A DNA stretch of 64,000 nt from Helicobacter winghamensis ATCC BAA-430 (GCF_028751035.1 NZ_CP063533.1:248001-312000); one strand, 5' to 3'. Positions 25,778 to 36,952 are shown, counted from the first letter of the stretch. Numbers and translations are program-made. Notes: generated by a model from the letters alone, not told the origin.

Positions 25778-26848
25778 TTATGCAATTCCACTATTTTGCA
25801 AGGCTTCTGCTTGAAAATACGCGACAATAGGATCAATAACGGAATCCAAATTTCCACTTAACATAATTTCCTCTAGGCTATAAAGCGTAAGTCCAACGCG
25901 ATGGTCTGTCAAGCGGTTTTGTGGATAGTTATAAGTGCGGATTCTCTCACTTCTATCTCCACTTCCAACTTGAGATTTTCGAGCTTCTGCGTTTTGTTCC
26001 ATTTGTGCTTCAAGCTCCGCTTCATAGATTCTAGCCTTTAGGATTTTCATCGCCTTATCTTTGTTTTTATGCTGGGATTTTTCATCTTGCATAGATACAC
26101 TAATGCCTGTGGGAATATGTGTAATTCTAACGGCGGAATCTGTGGTATTAACGCATTGTCCGCCGTGTCCGCCTGCGCGAAAAACTTCAATGCGTAAATC
26201 ATTAGGATTTATCACAACTTCTACATCATCAACTTCAGGCATAATGGCAACTGTGATTGCTGAGGTATGCACCCTGCCTTGTGATTCTGTTGCTGGAACG
26301 CGTTGCACGCGATGTGTGCCACCTTCATATTTTAGCCTTGAATATGCTCCCTTGCCTTTAACAAGTGCGATGATTTCTTTATAGCCCCCAACACTATTTT
26401 CACTAGAGCTGATAATCTCTACTTTCCAACCTTTAAGATCTGCATAGCGAACATAAGCGCGGAATAAATCGCCCACAAAAATCCCTGCTTCATCTCCCCC
26501 TGTACCCGCACGCAATTCCAAATAAATATTTTTATCATCATTGGGGTCCTTGGGCAATAATAAGACTTTAATTTCTGCTTCTAATTTCACATTTTGTGTT
26601 TCTGTTTCTTTAATTTCTTCTTTTGCTAAATCGCCAAGCTCTTTATCATCTAGCAAAGCTTTATTCTCTTCAATGCTTTGGAGATTGTTAAGATAAGCGC
26701 GTGCCTTTTCTACAAGCTCTTCTAGGTCGCTTTGTTCTTTGCTAAGTTCTGTAATGCGTTTAATATCATTTAAGATATTAGGATCAACAAGTAATGTGCT
26801 AATTTCATCATAACGTTTAATGAAAGGCTGAAGTTTGGAAGCTAACAT
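25778..26848 (-). CDS. prfA: Peptide chain release factor 1
   Basis: Ends translation at UAA and UAG. The 356-residue protein has the catalytic GGQ in [21 protein letters not shown], the block [13 protein letters not shown], and a PAT-region equivalent in [12 protein letters not shown] that reads the stop codon. It follows rpsT with a 30-base gap on the same strand. Confidence 0.96.
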   Translation of the reverse strand: MLASKLQPFIKRYDEISTLLVDPNILNDIKRITELSKEQSDLEELVEKARAYLNNLQSIEENKALLDDKELGDLAKEEIKETETQNVKLEAEIKVLLLPKDPNDDKNIYLELRAGTGGDEAGIFVGDLFRAYVRYADLKGWKVEIISSSENSVGGYKEIIALVKGKGAYSRLKYEGGTHRVQRVPATESQGRVHTSAITVAIMPEVDDVEVVINPNDLRIEVFRAGGHGGQCVNTTDSAVRITHIPTGISVSMQDEKSQHKNKDKAMKILKARIYEAELEAQMEQNAEARKSQVGSGDRSERIRTYNYPQNRLTDHRVGLTLYSLEEIMLSGNLDSVIDPIVAYFQAEALQNSGIA

Positions 26849-26878
26849 ATAAGAGCTTTGGGGAACAAACGCTAAGAT

Positions 26879-27154
26879 TTAAGCGTTTGCTAGGGCAAGT
26901 TTTTTTACAGAAGCGTTTAGACGACTAACTTTTCTAGCGGCTGTATTTTTAGTTAGGATTCCTTTGCTAACATAGCTATGAAAGTTTTGATTGATTTGTT
27001 TCATAGTTTCTTGTGCTTTATTTAAATCTTTCGCATCAATAGCCTCTTTTAAAGCTCTTGTCATATTTTTAATTCTTGTTTTATAATAGCGATTTCTTTC
27101 TGTGCGCTTTTTTGTCTGACGAATGCGTTTCTCTGCCGATTTATGATTTGCCAT
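26879..27154 (-). CDS. rpsT: 30S ribosomal protein S20
   Basis: A 91-residue, Lys/Arg-rich protein with the S20 signature [22 protein letters not shown] and C-terminal [23 protein letters not shown]. It lies upstream of prfA, a pairing seen in other Campylobacterota, and is divergent from glmM. Confidence 0.96.
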   Translation of the reverse strand: MANHKSAEKRIRQTKKRTERNRYYKTRIKNMTRALKEAIDAKDLNKAQETMKQINQNFHSYVSKGILTKNTAARKVSRLNASVKKLALANA

Positions 27155-27234
27155 AGGGTATTAATCCTTTTGTAAAAAATTTAAGCTAAAATTCTATTTA
27201 ACATTTTATTAAAAGCAAATAAAAAGGCGTAATT

Positions 27235-28572
27235 ATGAAATTATTTGGAACAGATGGTGTAAGGGGTGAGGCTGGTGTGAAGTTAGATGCGTTTTGCGCG
27301 CTTAAGTTAGGGATTGCTGCGGGGATTTATTATAGAGAGCACGCAAAAACAAATAGGATTCTTGTAGGAAAAGACACAAGACGCAGTGGATATATGTTAG
27401 AAAATGCACTTGTTAGCGGACTTACAGCAGTGGGTTATGAAGTGATACAAATTGGTCCTATGCCTACACCTGCAATTGCGTATTTGACAGAGGATATGCG
27501 CTGCGATGGAGGGATAATGGTGAGTGCTAGTCATAATCCTTTTATGGACAATGGAATCAAATTTTTTGGGCGTAGTGGATACAAGATTGATGAAAAAGAT
27601 GAAGGGGAGATTGAGAGAATTTATAAAGATTTAAATATGCTCGAGACAGCGCAAAAAAGGGGCAAAGAGATTGGATCATCTAAAAGAATCGATGATGTAG
27701 TTGGGCGTTATATTGTGCATATTAAAAACTCTTTTCCGAAAGATTTGTCTTTGTATGGGATCCGTGTAGTTTTAGACTGCGCAAATGGGGCGGCATATAA
27801 GGTTGCGCCAACAATTTTTAGCGAGCTTGGGGCGGAAGTGTTTGTGATTAATGATGAACCAAACGGCTTTAACATTAATGAAAATTGTGGTGCGACACAG
27901 CCTTTAATGCTCCAAGAAGAGGTGCGTCGTGTGAGAGCGGATATTGGATTTGCGCTTGATGGTGATGCTGATAGACTTGTAGTTGTTGATGAAAAGGGAG
28001 AGGTGATTCACGGAGATAAGTTAATTGGTGTGCTAGCTCTAGCAGCAAAGGAATCTAAAATGCTAAAAAATAATGCTGTTGTCGCAACTATTATGAGCAA
28101 TTACGCCTTAGAAGAGTTTTTAAAATCTCACGGAATCGCACTTGTGCGCTCTAATGTAGGTGATAAATATGTGCTTGAGGCAATGCTTGATAAAAATTTA
28201 AATTTTGGTGGGGAGCAAAGTGGGCATATTATTTTTAGTGATTTTGCAAAAACAGGCGATGGTTTAGTGAGTGCCTTGCAAACAATGGCTTATATTTTAA
28301 AGTCTAAAAAGCCAGCTTCTAAGGCGTTAAATTGTTTTAATCTTTATCCACAAATTTTAAAAAATCTTTCTGTAAATTCTAAGCCTAGTTTAGAGTCATT
28401 AGAAAATTATCAAAACTTTTTAAAATCCATTGAAGCGCATAATATTCGCCACCTAATTCGTTATAGCGGGACGGAGAATAAATTGCGCATTTTATTAGAA
28501 GGTAAAGATGTGAAACTATTAGATAAGGTTATGCTAGAGTGTGAAGAATATTTTAAGGGTAAAATTTGCTAA
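27235..28572 (+). CDS. glmM: Phosphoglucosamine mutase
   Basis: Converts glucosamine 6-phosphate to glucosamine 1-phosphate for UDP-GlcNAc, and so for peptidoglycan and LPS. It has 445 residues. [14 protein letters not shown] is the N terminus, the phosphoserine is in [13 protein letters not shown], the metal loop is DGDADR, and the phosphate-binding loop is [11 protein letters not shown]. glmS, the preceding step, is only 660 bases further on the opposite strand. Confidence 0.96.
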   Translation: MKLFGTDGVRGEAGVKLDAFCALKLGIAAGIYYREHAKTNRILVGKDTRRSGYMLENALVSGLTAVGYEVIQIGPMPTPAIAYLTEDMRCDGGIMVSASHNPFMDNGIKFFGRSGYKIDEKDEGEIERIYKDLNMLETAQKRGKEIGSSKRIDDVVGRYIVHIKNSFPKDLSLYGIRVVLDCANGAAYKVAPTIFSELGAEVFVINDEPNGFNINENCGATQPLMLQEEVRRVRADIGFALDGDADRLVVVDEKGEVIHGDKLIGVLALAAKESKMLKNNAVVATIMSNYALEEFLKSHGIALVRSNVGDKYVLEAMLDKNLNFGGEQSGHIIFSDFAKTGDGLVSALQTMAYILKSKKPASKALNCFNLYPQILKNLSVNSKPSLESLENYQNFLKSIEAHNIRHLIRYSGTENKLRILLEGKDVKLLDKVMLECEEYFKGKIC

Positions 28573-29054
28573 AGGGGGACTTTAAAAATTCCACTTGGCT
28601 TTGCTTTTTTATCGCTTTGTGCGTTGTATTTTTGCTAGATCAGGCAATTAAGTGGTATTTTGTCTTAAGGGGTTATCAGCAAGGTGATGTGATTTATAGC
28701 ACAAATGTGGTTTCGCTATTGCTTGTGTATAATAAGGGTGTGGCATTTTCAATGTTTGCATTTTTGCAAGAGTGGCTTAAGTATTTGCAAATTACACTTT
28801 TAGTTGGAATCTTTTTTTATTTATGCAAACATAAAGAGATTTTAAAAGCTCATTCTATTGCACTTGGAATGATTTTTGGCGCTGGGATTTCTAATATTTT
28901 AGATAGATTTATGCACAGCGGAGTGGTGGATTATATTTTTTGGCATTATAAGTTTGAATTTGCAATTTTTAATTTTGCTGATGTGATGATTAATGTGGGC
29001 GTTGCCTTGATTCTCTTAAATATGTTTTTAAGAAAAGATAAAAGCGCGTTGTGA
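28566..29054 (+). CDS. lspA: Lipoprotein signal peptidase (signal peptidase II)
   Basis: Cleaves the signal peptide of prolipoproteins in the inner membrane. It has 162 residues and four membrane segments. The catalytic aspartates are in [20 protein letters not shown] and [12 protein letters not shown]. No ATG lies near the expected N terminus. A TTG at 28566 has AAGGG at 28555-28559 and opens the conserved stretch, so I take TTG as start; it overlaps glmM by seven bases. Confidence 0.93.
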   Translation: MLKGDFKNSTWLCFFIALCVVFLLDQAIKWYFVLRGYQQGDVIYSTNVVSLLLVYNKGVAFSMFAFLQEWLKYLQITLLVGIFFYLCKHKEILKAHSIALGMIFGAGISNILDRFMHSGVVDYIFWHYKFEFAIFNFADVMINVGVALILLNMFLRKDKSAL

Positions 29055-29081
29055 TAGAATCTGCACTCTGTTTAGATTTGA

Positions 29082-29157
29082 GGTCGCGTAGCTCAGTTGG
29101 TAGAGCACTACCTTGACATGGTAGTGGTCGCTGGTTCGAGTCCAGTCGTGGCCACCA
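29082..29157 (+). tRNA. tRNA-Val (anticodon GAC)
   Basis: A 76-base tRNA with encoded CCA. The anticodon loop CTTGACATG gives GAC. The D arm GCTCAGTTGGTAGAGC and T arm GGTTCGAGTCC are standard. The acceptor stem contains two G-U pairs (GGTCGCG with CGTGGCC). It starts 27 bases after lspA. Confidence 0.95.
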
Positions 29158-29230
29158 TTAGTCTGATTTTTCAATCTTACAAATTTAAGAATTAAAGAAA
29201 ATTTTTCAAATTTTTTGTAGATAGATAATT

Positions 29231-31024
29231 TTATTCCACCGTTACGCTTTTTGCCAAGTTTCTTGGCATATCCACATCGTTGCCTAATCTTACCGCAACT
29301 TCAAGGGCAAAGATTTGCAACACAACCATCATTGAGAAAAACTCTACCATATAATGGGGATAATGTGGAATCTTAATCCAATCATCACAGCCTTCATAAT
29401 GCTCCGCGCTTAATGCACAAATCATCGCTTCGCGCGCACTTAGCTCTTCAACATTGCTTTTAATCTTATCGTGGAGTAAATTTTGTGGCATTAGCGCAAC
29501 GCAAAATAGCCCTAAATCCGCTAGCGCAATAGGTCCGTGCTTCATCTCTCCACTAGGATAACCTTCTGCGTGCAAATAGCTAATTTCTTTAAGCTTTAGC
29601 GCTCCCTCAAGCGCTAAAGGATAGAAAATATCTCGCCCGATAAAGAAAAATCCGTGTCCGTGTAAGTAGCGGCGTGATAGGCGCTTAATATGTTCGTGGA
29701 GTTTTTTATCCACTTTTGTAGCCCTGCTTGCCTCAAGCATTGTGTTTGCTTCGTTTTTAATAGATTCTTCATTTAAGATTCCGCGTTTTTGCGCTAAGAA
29801 ATTTGCTAAAATCCAAAGTAGCATAACCTGCGTAGCAAAAGCCTTTGTGCTTGCCACGCCCTTTTCAATTCCAGCGCGCGTAAGCAAGGAATAATCGCTC
29901 TCTCTAACAATGGAGCTATTATCTACATTACAAATTCCAAGTGTTTTTAGTCCGCTTTTTTTGGCAAGTTTTAGGGCTTCAAGTGTGTCGGCAGTTTCGC
30001 CACTTTGAGAGATCACAATAAAGAGTTCATCTTTATGCAAAATTGGCTCTTTGTAGCGAAACTCACTTGCGATTTCTACCTTTGTTTTTAACTTAGCAAT
30101 GCGCTCTAGCAAATAGCTTCCAGCAAGGCTTGCATGGTAGCTTGTTCCACAAGCGCAAAGTGTAATGGAGCTAAAAGAGTCCAAATTTAATGCTTCTAGC
30201 TCGTCAAGATGGAATCCTTTTTCGCTAACCCTTCCCATCATCGTTTCAAGCAAGACTTTGTGTTGCTCATAAATTTCCTTTTCCATGAAAAAGGTAAATC
30301 CATCTTTTTGAGCGGAGAGTTTATCGCCATTTAGAGGCTTTGTGTTAGAGAGAGTGTGAAAACTTCCTAGCTCCATTTTGCCAACTTCTCCATCTTCTAA
30401 ATACGCAACTTCGCTTGCAAGTCCGATTAATGGCGCATCAGATGAAGCAAAAAAGATTTCTGTTTCATCTGTATTTTTGCCAATGATTAAGGGTGATCCG
30501 TTTTTGGCATAATAAATTGTATTGGGGGATTTTTGTGTGATAAGCAAGATTGCATATGCGCCTTTTAAATCCGCAATTGTCTTTTTAAATGCACTAAAAG
30601 GGTCATTTGTCTGTGCAACATAGGATTCAAAGAGATGCACAATGGCTTCAGTATCTGTTTGTGAAGTAAAAACATAACCTTGTTTTTGCAAAGATTCCTT
30701 AATGCTTTGGTAATTTTCAATAATCCCATTATGTACAACATTGCTATAATGCCCAATATGTGGGTGTGCGTTAATCTCTGTGGGCTTCCCGTGCGTTGCC
30801 CAGCGCGTGTGTCCTATGCCTAAACCAAAGCCACTAGACTTAAAGTTTTCACATTTATGCTCTAAATTTACAAGCTTGCCCACGGCTTTAAAAGTGTGTA
30901 ATTCCCCATTTTCTAAAACAGAAATTCCAGCGGAGTCATAGCCACGATATTCTAACTCTTTTAAGCCATTTAACAAAAGGGATTTTTTCTCATTATTGCC
31001 GATATAGCCCACGATTCCACACAT
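29231..31024 (-). CDS. glmS: Glutamine-fructose-6-phosphate aminotransferase
   Basis: Makes glucosamine 6-phosphate from fructose 6-phosphate and glutamine. The 597-residue protein begins MCGIVGYIG, where Cys2 is the glutaminase nucleophile after Met removal. The two SIS domains follow (CACGTSYHASLAG, SQSGETADTLEAL), and the C terminus is PRNLAKSVTVE. No glmS ribozyme-like leader is visible in the 123 bases before the start. It is divergent from galE. Confidence 0.97.
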   Translation of the reverse strand: MCGIVGYIGNNEKKSLLLNGLKELEYRGYDSAGISVLENGELHTFKAVGKLVNLEHKCENFKSSGFGLGIGHTRWATHGKPTEINAHPHIGHYSNVVHNGIIENYQSIKESLQKQGYVFTSQTDTEAIVHLFESYVAQTNDPFSAFKKTIADLKGAYAILLITQKSPNTIYYAKNGSPLIIGKNTDETEIFFASSDAPLIGLASEVAYLEDGEVGKMELGSFHTLSNTKPLNGDKLSAQKDGFTFFMEKEIYEQHKVLLETMMGRVSEKGFHLDELEALNLDSFSSITLCACGTSYHASLAGSYLLERIAKLKTKVEIASEFRYKEPILHKDELFIVISQSGETADTLEALKLAKKSGLKTLGICNVDNSSIVRESDYSLLTRAGIEKGVASTKAFATQVMLLWILANFLAQKRGILNEESIKNEANTMLEASRATKVDKKLHEHIKRLSRRYLHGHGFFFIGRDIFYPLALEGALKLKEISYLHAEGYPSGEMKHGPIALADLGLFCVALMPQNLLHDKIKSNVEELSAREAMICALSAEHYEGCDDWIKIPHYPHYMVEFFSMMVVLQIFALEVAVRLGNDVDMPRNLAKSVTVE

Positions 31025-31147
31025 TTTTTTCTCCTAAAACTAATCTTGTATATTGTTGCATAAAATGCGTAAAGAAATGGTAAATGCGCTAAATTATGCT
31101 AAAATTCGTGCTTAAACTTAGATTAAATAGGGATTTAAGGATTAAAA

Positions 31148-32170
31148 ATGCAAACCTTTTTATTTACAGGAGCTGCTGGATATATCGGCTCACACACGGC
31201 GTATTATTTTTTAAAAAACAGCGATTGTAAGATCGTGATTTTTGATAATCTTTCCACAGGCTTTTTAGAAAACATAGAGTTTTTACAGCATACATTTAAG
31301 GAGCGTGTGGAGTTTATACAAGGGGATTTAAGTGATACTAAAGCTTTAAGAAAAGTATTTTTAGATTCCAATATTTGTGCGATTATCCATTTTGCTGCAA
31401 GTTTGATTGTGCAAGAATCTGTGCAAAAACCTCTAATGTATTTTAAAAATAATGTTGCAAACACGACAAATTTGCTAGAAGTGGCGCAAGAGTTTGGAGT
31501 CAATCGCTTTTTATTTAGCTCAACTGCGGCAGTTTATGGAGAACCAAAAAGCAAAGAAAATATCGTAGAATCTTCTTTAAAAGCCCCTATTAATCCTTAT
31601 GGGGAGTCTAAATTAATGATTGAAAAGATTTTGCACGCGTTAGAAGTGGCAAATCCTAGTTTTAAAAGCGTGATTTTACGCTATTTTAATGTTGCTGGCG
31701 CGTTAATGGAGCAACAAGGCGCGTTAGGGCAGAGAGTGAAAAACGCAACGCATTTGATTAAAGTTGCGTGTGAGTGTGCGTGTGGCAAGCGTTCTAAAAT
31801 GCAAATTTTTGGGGAAGATTATCCAACAAGTGATGGCACTTGTATTAGAGATTATATCCACATCGATGATTTAGCAAGCGCTCATTTTTGGGCTTTAAAA
31901 GCGTTGATGGAGACAGAAAAAAGCGAAGTTTATAATGTGGGCTATGGCAAGGGTTTTAGTGTTAAAGAAGTGATTGATTGTGTTAAAAAGGTAAGCGGTA
32001 AGGATTTTATTGTGGAATCTGCACCAAGAAGAGAAGGTGATCCTAGTGTGCTTGTGAGTGATAACCAAAGGATTTTAGCGCATACAAGTTGGAATCCAAA
32101 ATATGATGATTTAGAAGTGATTTGTAAAAGCGCGTATTTATGGGAACAGATATTAAAAAAGGGTAATTAA
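31148..32170 (+). CDS. galE: UDP-glucose 4-epimerase
   Basis: Interconverts UDP-glucose and UDP-galactose (or the N-acetyl forms) for surface glycans. The 340-residue short-chain dehydrogenase fold has the NAD motif GAAGYIGSHT, the catalytic Ser in FSSTAAVYGEP and YxxxK in NPYGESK. A TAAAAT box lies near 31099. pldA follows after four bases, so they are probably co-transcribed. Confidence 0.94.
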   Translation: MQTFLFTGAAGYIGSHTAYYFLKNSDCKIVIFDNLSTGFLENIEFLQHTFKERVEFIQGDLSDTKALRKVFLDSNICAIIHFAASLIVQESVQKPLMYFKNNVANTTNLLEVAQEFGVNRFLFSSTAAVYGEPKSKENIVESSLKAPINPYGESKLMIEKILHALEVANPSFKSVILRYFNVAGALMEQQGALGQRVKNATHLIKVACECACGKRSKMQIFGEDYPTSDGTCIRDYIHIDDLASAHFWALKALMETEKSEVYNVGYGKGFSVKEVIDCVKKVSGKDFIVESAPRREGDPSVLVSDNQRILAHTSWNPKYDDLEVICKSAYLWEQILKKGN

Positions 32171-32174
32171 ATCA

Positions 32175-33266
32175 ATGTGGTTTAGAATTTTAGGTATGTT
32201 ATGCCTGCCTTTGTTTGTGTATTGTGATGTGCTTAAAGAAAGACTTTATGAGAAATTAGATTTTAGCGAAAATGAGCGCGCTAAGGTTTTGATATTGGAT
32301 AAACAAATGCAAATTTTAAAAGTAATTAGCGTGCAGAAAGGTCAAAAAGAACTCAAATTAAATTTACAAGACTCTGATGAGCTTTTTGTAACTTTTGTAG
32401 AAAATCCAAAAAATGCTCCCTTGGCAAAAGATTCTAAATATTTAAAAAACTTTGCCAACATAGAAACAAAAGAAGCACCGCAAGAAGAGGTAAAAAATGT
32501 GAGTCTAGAAGAGGGAGTTAGTCGTTATGAAGCACGCTTTGAGAGAAATCGCTTTTTTGGAGATTTTTTAGGGTTTGAGCCTTATAGGTTTAATTATTTT
32601 TTGCCTGCAAGCATTAGTTTTAATAAAGAACAAGGACAAACAAAGCGCACAGAAGCAAAATTTCAAATTAGCATTAAAAAAATGCTTATTGATGATTTGT
32701 TTTTTAAGGATTTAGATCTTTATTTTGCTTATACACAGCAGAGTCTTTGGCAGCTTTATGACAATGAACATTCTCGCCCTTTTAGGGAGAGTAATTATGA
32801 GCCGGCATTGTTTCTTAGCTATCCTTTGGAACAATATAATGTATTTTTTGATCGTGTGAATTTTGGCTATGTGCATCAAAGTAATGGTGGAGATTTATTA
32901 AAATCAAGAAGCTGGGAGCGTTTATTTGTGGAAGGGATTTATGGATATGAAAATTTTGCTTTGGGTCTTAAGGCTTGGTATCGCATAAAAGAAGATGCAA
33001 ATAAAGACGATAATCCAGATATTTTGGATTATATGGGATATGGGGAATTGAATTTAGCTTATGGGATAGACAAGCATCTTTTTACACTCACTTTACGCAA
33101 TAACTTAAAATCAGATAACAGAGGGGCATTTATGTTGGATTATTCTTATCCGATTTATAAGAATCTTTATTTATATGTGCAGTATTTTAATGGATATGGA
33201 GAAAGTTTGGCAGATTATAATCGTTCAATTGAGCGTGTAGGGGTTGGATTCTTGTTTGCAAGATGA
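32175..33266 (+). CDS. pldA: Outer membrane phospholipase A (OMPLA)
   Basis: An outer-membrane beta-barrel phospholipase with a role in membrane integrity, acid tolerance and haemolysis in Helicobacter and Campylobacter. The 363-residue protein has a signal peptide (MWFRILGMLCLPLFVYC) and a C-terminal barrel ending in aromatic/Arg residues (VGVGFLFAR). The catalytic His-Ser pair is in FGYVHQSNGGD. The barrel strands are rich in alternating aromatic residues. About the first 120 residues are a family-typical periplasmic extension. Confidence 0.93.
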   Translation: MWFRILGMLCLPLFVYCDVLKERLYEKLDFSENERAKVLILDKQMQILKVISVQKGQKELKLNLQDSDELFVTFVENPKNAPLAKDSKYLKNFANIETKEAPQEEVKNVSLEEGVSRYEARFERNRFFGDFLGFEPYRFNYFLPASISFNKEQGQTKRTEAKFQISIKKMLIDDLFFKDLDLYFAYTQQSLWQLYDNEHSRPFRESNYEPALFLSYPLEQYNVFFDRVNFGYVHQSNGGDLLKSRSWERLFVEGIYGYENFALGLKAWYRIKEDANKDDNPDILDYMGYGELNLAYGIDKHLFTLTLRNNLKSDNRGAFMLDYSYPIYKNLYLYVQYFNGYGESLADYNRSIERVGVGFLFAR

Positions 33267-33369
33267 TTTTGCAAGAGCAAAATTAAATATTTTGCATATT
33301 TGTTTAACTTGTTGCTACAATTTTTAGGTTTTAAATATTAAATATTTTGTAATCAAATAAACTTAATAT

Positions 33370-34410
33370 CTAAGAATTTTTTGCTAAGTTTTTTAGACAG
33401 GATAATGCTAATGATAAAAATTTAAAGAAGTATTTTTGTTTGTGTTTTTGCCAATTTATTGGCAGGGACATAATTTTGCAAAATCCTCCATATGCACCTC
33501 CGCACCATTGATTCTTTTTGCTTTTTGAAATGATTTCTAGAGTAGGTATTTTTAGATTATCTGCAATATGGACATTTCCTGTATCAACACTTATAAGAAA
33601 ATCTAGGCGCGAGATAAGTTCTACAAGATTTAATAAGTCATTATTATTTTGAAAAATAATAATATTTTTATTGTTTTCCAAATTTGGTATATTTCCTTTG
33701 GGATGGCTCAAAAATATAAATAAAAAAGAAGGAAATTTTAGCGATAAAATATTTGCTATTTCTATCCACTCTTTTATATCAAAATTCATTTTTCTGCGTG
33801 TAGCTGTTTCTCCAAATGGTGCAATGCCTATGATTTTATCGGTTAAAATAGTGTTAGCATTAAGTAGAAATTTGTCAATATAATCTTTATTTATGGGGTT
33901 TGTTTGTAATTTTGCATGGGCAAAATTAATAAGAGAGAATTGTTTATCAAATAAGGTAGGATTAATTTTTCTTACAAGATTAAGATTGCGTTGCACTTCT
34001 CTATGTGTTTGGAACCAATAGGGATTAATAAAGCGTTCAAATCCTGAAATAAACAAGATTCCATGTCGCAACATTAAACTTTGAGAAAAAGTCGTAATTC
34101 TTCTTTTAGCTGGTATATTTTTAGCTTTTTGTAAAATTTTAAGATTGTTATGATTGATAACTAAAAGAATATCAAATTCTGCCCCCCCCCCCATTTTATT
34201 TTTGTAAGCTTCCAAGGTGGTTATTTCATCAATGAAATTTAAATGAGAAAAAATGTTATGTGCTACACTTGTATTGCATAAAAGCGTTAAAAAACTTTTG
34301 GGATAAAGATGTTTAATGGTGTAGTAGGCTGGGAGACAGACTAATTCGTCTCCTATTTTGCCTGTATTTCCGAATATTCCGATTTTAAAAACTCTATTCC
34401 ACTTCCGCAT
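33370..34410 (-). CDS. Glycosyltransferase family 9 (heptosyltransferase-like), phase-variable, ON as sequenced
   Basis: A 346-residue GT-B enzyme related to ADP-heptose:LPS heptosyltransferases, with the family N terminus [25 protein letters not shown] and the donor-binding part [15 protein letters not shown] and [13 protein letters not shown]. An 11-G tract on the gene strand (34182-34192) is read as Met-Gly-Gly-Gly-Ala and the frame is intact. Gain or loss of one G would truncate the protein at about residue 80. The ATG at 34410 lies inside the end of dnaK (17-base overlap), so it may be expressed by read-through from the grpE-dnaK operon. Likely role: an LPS core sugar that can be switched. 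Confidence 0.85.
   Translation of the reverse strand: MRKWNRVFKIGIFGNTGKIGDELVCLPAYYTIKHLYPKSFLTLLCNTSVAHNIFSHLNFIDEITTLEAYKNKMGGGAEFDILLVINHNNLKILQKAKNIPAKRRITTFSQSLMLRHGILFISGFERFINPYWFQTHREVQRNLNLVRKINPTLFDKQFSLINFAHAKLQTNPINKDYIDKFLLNANTILTDKIIGIAPFGETATRRKMNFDIKEWIEIANILSLKFPSFLFIFLSHPKGNIPNLENNKNIIIFQNNNDLLNLVELISRLDFLISVDTGNVHIADNLKIPTLEIISKSKKNQWCGGAYGGFCKIMSLPINWQKHKQKYFFKFLSLALSCLKNLAKNS
34182..34192. repeat. Poly-C tract (11 C), contingency switch
   Basis: Eleven C on the plus strand are 11 G on the strand of the glycosyltransferase gene. The present length keeps the gene in frame. Confidence 0.95.
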
Positions 34411-36271
34411 CAATTACATCATCATCTTTTTTGTTGTTTTGCGTGTTTGGATTTTGTGCGTTCTCATCTTTTTTATACATTGCTTCTGCAAGTTTATGGC
34501 TTGCTTCTGTAAGCTCTTTTACCTTTGCTTCAATCTCTTCTTTGCTGGCGTTTTCGTTTTTAAGCACATCTTTTAGCGCATTGATTGCGTTTTGGATTTT
34601 TTCAGCATCGCTTGTGTCAATTTTATCTTTCATTTCATCTAGGCTTTTTTGTGTTTGATATACTAGACTATCTGCTTGATTGCGCACTTCAATGATTTCT
34701 TTTTTCTTTTTGTCTTCTTCTTTATTTAGCTCTGCGTCTTTTACCATTTTTTCAATTTCGGAATCAGAAAGTCCGCTAGAACCTGTGATTTTAATCTCTT
34801 GAGCTTTGCCAGTTGCCTTGTCTTTTGCGCTAACAGTTAAGATTCCATTTGCGTCAATGTCAAAGGTTACTTCAATTTGTGGCACACCTCTTGGAGCTGC
34901 TGGGATTCCACTTAATTCAAAGTTTCCTAGCACTTTATTGTCTCTTGCTAGCTCTCTTTCGCCTTGTAAGACTTGGATGGTAACTGCGGGTTGATTATCT
35001 TCTGCAGTAGAGAAAACTTGATTTTTCTTTGTTGGAATCGTAGTTCCGCGCTCAATAATTCTAGTCATCACGCCACCTAGCGTTTCAATTCCTAGTGAGA
35101 GTGGTGTAACATCAAGCAAAAGCACATCTTTAACATCGCCTTTTAACACGCCTCCTTGGATTGCTGCACCAACGGCTACAACTTCATCAGGATTTACGGA
35201 TTTATTAAGCTCTTTACCGATAAATTCTTTTACACGCTCTTGCGCCTTTGGGATTCTTGTAGAACCGCCTACCATTACAACTTCATTAATTTCGCTCTTG
35301 CTTAAATCCGCATCTTTAATTACGCTATCAATTTTGTCAATAGTTTGGTTGATGTATTGCTCAATTAAGCCTTCAAACTTTGCTCTTGTGAGTTTTTTAA
35401 CCAAGTGTTGCGGTCCTGCTTGTGTCATTGTGATAAAAGGCAGATTAATTTCAGTTTCTTGCGCGCTACTTAGCTCTTTTTTTGCATTTTCTGCTGCTTC
35501 TTTTAGTCTTTGGAGAGCCATCACATCATTTTTAAGATTAACCCCTTGCTCGCTTTCAAACTCGCTAACAAGCCAATCAATAATTGCATTATCAAAATCA
35601 TCTCCGCCTAAAAACGCATCACCGCCTGTAGCTTTAACTTCTACGACATTATCGCCAGTTTCAAGAACGGTAACATCAAATGTTCCTCCTCCTAAGTCAT
35701 AAACCACGATATTTTCAGATTGTTTTTTGTCCAATCCATACGCAAGAGCTGCTGAGGTTGGCTCATTAATGATTCTAAGTACATTCAGCCCTGCAATAGT
35801 TCCCGCTTCTTTAGTTGCCTTTCTTTGTGCGTCGTTAAAATACGCTGGCACGGTGATAACTGCTTCTGTAACTTCTTCGCCTAGATAGCTTTCTGCATCA
35901 GCTTTGAGTTTCATTAAAATCTTAGCGGAGATTTCTTGTGGGGTATAAACTTTGCCTGCAATCTCAATCGCGCATGCCCCATTTCTATCCACCACTTTAT
36001 AAGGAAGTCTTTTTTTGGCTTCTTGGGCTTTGTCTTCATTATACATTAATCCCATAATTCTTTTAATGGAATAAATTGTTTTTTCTGGATTTGTGATAGC
36101 TTGGCGTTTTGCAGGATCACCCACTAAAACTTCTCCCTTATCCGTGAAAGCCACAACAGAAGGCGTTGTGTTTTTGCCTTCTTTGTTTGCAATGATTTTT
36201 GCTTCGTTGCCTTCAAATACAGCCATTGCTGAGTTTGTTGTTCCTAAGTCAATTCCTAATACTTTTCCCAT
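34394..36271 (-). CDS. dnaK: Molecular chaperone DnaK (Hsp70)
   Basis: The central ATP-dependent chaperone, working with GrpE and DnaJ. The 625-residue protein has [21 protein letters not shown] (phosphate 1), [15 protein letters not shown] (phosphate 2), [14 protein letters not shown], a substrate domain beginning [17 protein letters not shown], and an acidic C terminus ending [10 protein letters not shown]. It follows grpE by 22 bases. hrcA, often first in this operon in Helicobacter, is not adjacent here. Confidence 0.98.
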   Translation of the reverse strand: MGKVLGIDLGTTNSAMAVFEGNEAKIIANKEGKNTTPSVVAFTDKGEVLVGDPAKRQAITNPEKTIYSIKRIMGLMYNEDKAQEAKKRLPYKVVDRNGACAIEIAGKVYTPQEISAKILMKLKADAESYLGEEVTEAVITVPAYFNDAQRKATKEAGTIAGLNVLRIINEPTSAALAYGLDKKQSENIVVYDLGGGTFDVTVLETGDNVVEVKATGGDAFLGGDDFDNAIIDWLVSEFESEQGVNLKNDVMALQRLKEAAENAKKELSSAQETEINLPFITMTQAGPQHLVKKLTRAKFEGLIEQYINQTIDKIDSVIKDADLSKSEINEVVMVGGSTRIPKAQERVKEFIGKELNKSVNPDEVVAVGAAIQGGVLKGDVKDVLLLDVTPLSLGIETLGGVMTRIIERGTTIPTKKNQVFSTAEDNQPAVTIQVLQGERELARDNKVLGNFELSGIPAAPRGVPQIEVTFDIDANGILTVSAKDKATGKAQEIKITGSSGLSDSEIEKMVKDAELNKEEDKKKKEIIEVRNQADSLVYQTQKSLDEMKDKIDTSDAEKIQNAINALKDVLKNENASKEEIEAKVKELTEASHKLAEAMYKKDENAQNPNTQNNKKDDDVIDAEVE

Positions 36272-36293
36272 TTTTTATCCTTTTAAAATTTAA

Positions 36294-36851
36294 TTATTTT
36301 GCAATGCTAACCATTGATGGTCGCAAAACTCTTTCTTTATAAGTATAACCTTTTTGCATTACTGCAACAATATCTCCTGCGTTATGCTCGGCACTTTCAA
36401 CTTGCATAATTGCATCGTGAAAATTTGGGTCAAATGCGCCATCAGTGGCGATAGGCTCAATCCCGTGTTTGGCAAGAGATTTTAGTAGATTATCTAGCGT
36501 CAATGCGATTCCTTCTTCAATCTTGCTAAAGATTGCATTTTGTGTGGCATCATTAGTTTTGGAATCTTGAATGCTTTTTAGTGCAATCTCTAGTGTATCA
36601 ATGCTAGGCAATAAATCTTTTGCAATTTTTTCATACGCGTATTCTAAAGCTTGGTCTTTATCGCGCTCTAAACGCTTCTTGGTGTTTTCAAAGTCTGCAT
36701 AAGCACGCACATATTGCTCTTTTAACTCCGCAATTTGTGTTTGCAAGGCTTCTGTATTTGCAGAATCTTCCGCTGTGTTATCGCAATCTTGCAAATCTTG
36801 CATCTGCGTCTCTTGCAAATTGTCTTGATCATTGTGTTGATTGTCTTGCAA
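36294..36851 (-). CDS. grpE: Nucleotide exchange factor GrpE
   Basis: Releases ADP from DnaK. About 185 residues: a Gln/Asp-rich N terminus, a long coiled coil (ELKEQYVRAYADFENTKKRLERDKDQALEYAYEKIAKDLLPSID) and the beta domain ending AVMQKGYTYKERVLRPSMVSIAK. I choose a TTG start at 36851 because AAAGGAG stands five bases before it; the upstream ATG at 36899 has no such site and would lie very close to the promoter. dnaK is next in the operon. Confidence 0.9.
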   Translation of the reverse strand: MQDNQHNDQDNLQETQMQDLQDCDNTAEDSANTEALQTQIAELKEQYVRAYADFENTKKRLERDKDQALEYAYEKIAKDLLPSIDTLEIALKSIQDSKTNDATQNAIFSKIEEGIALTLDNLLKSLAKHGIEPIATDGAFDPNFHDAIMQVESAEHNAGDIVAVMQKGYTYKERVLRPSMVSIAK

Positions 36852-36923
36852 TACTGCTCCTTTTTGGTGAATTAACAACTTAAAAGTGAATTTTAGCAAT
36901 TATTCTTTCAAATTTCAAGCAAA

Positions 36924-36952
36924 ATTATATAACTTTAGTCCTTTATTGTCAA
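36924..36952 (-). promoter_or_regulatory. Consensus promoter of grpE-dnaK, with flanking inverted repeat
   Basis: On the minus strand TTGACA (36947-36952), a 17-base spacer and TATAAT (36924-36929) match the housekeeping consensus exactly, which is rare in this class. AACTTTAG (36931-36938) and CTAAAGTT (36971-36978) are inverted copies that bracket the -35 box and could bind a repressor. No CIRCE element (the HrcA site) is visible. Confidence 0.75.

Noticed and set aside
34394-34576. Plus-strand open frames opposite dnaK, glmS, ilvD and others
   Set aside because: They are antisense shadows of well-supported genes, with low-complexity translations and no ribosome sites.
36852-36899. Longer GrpE from ATG 36899
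   Set aside because: It lacks a ribosome site and lies only about 25 bases from the -10 box; the TTG at 36851 has AAAGGAG.
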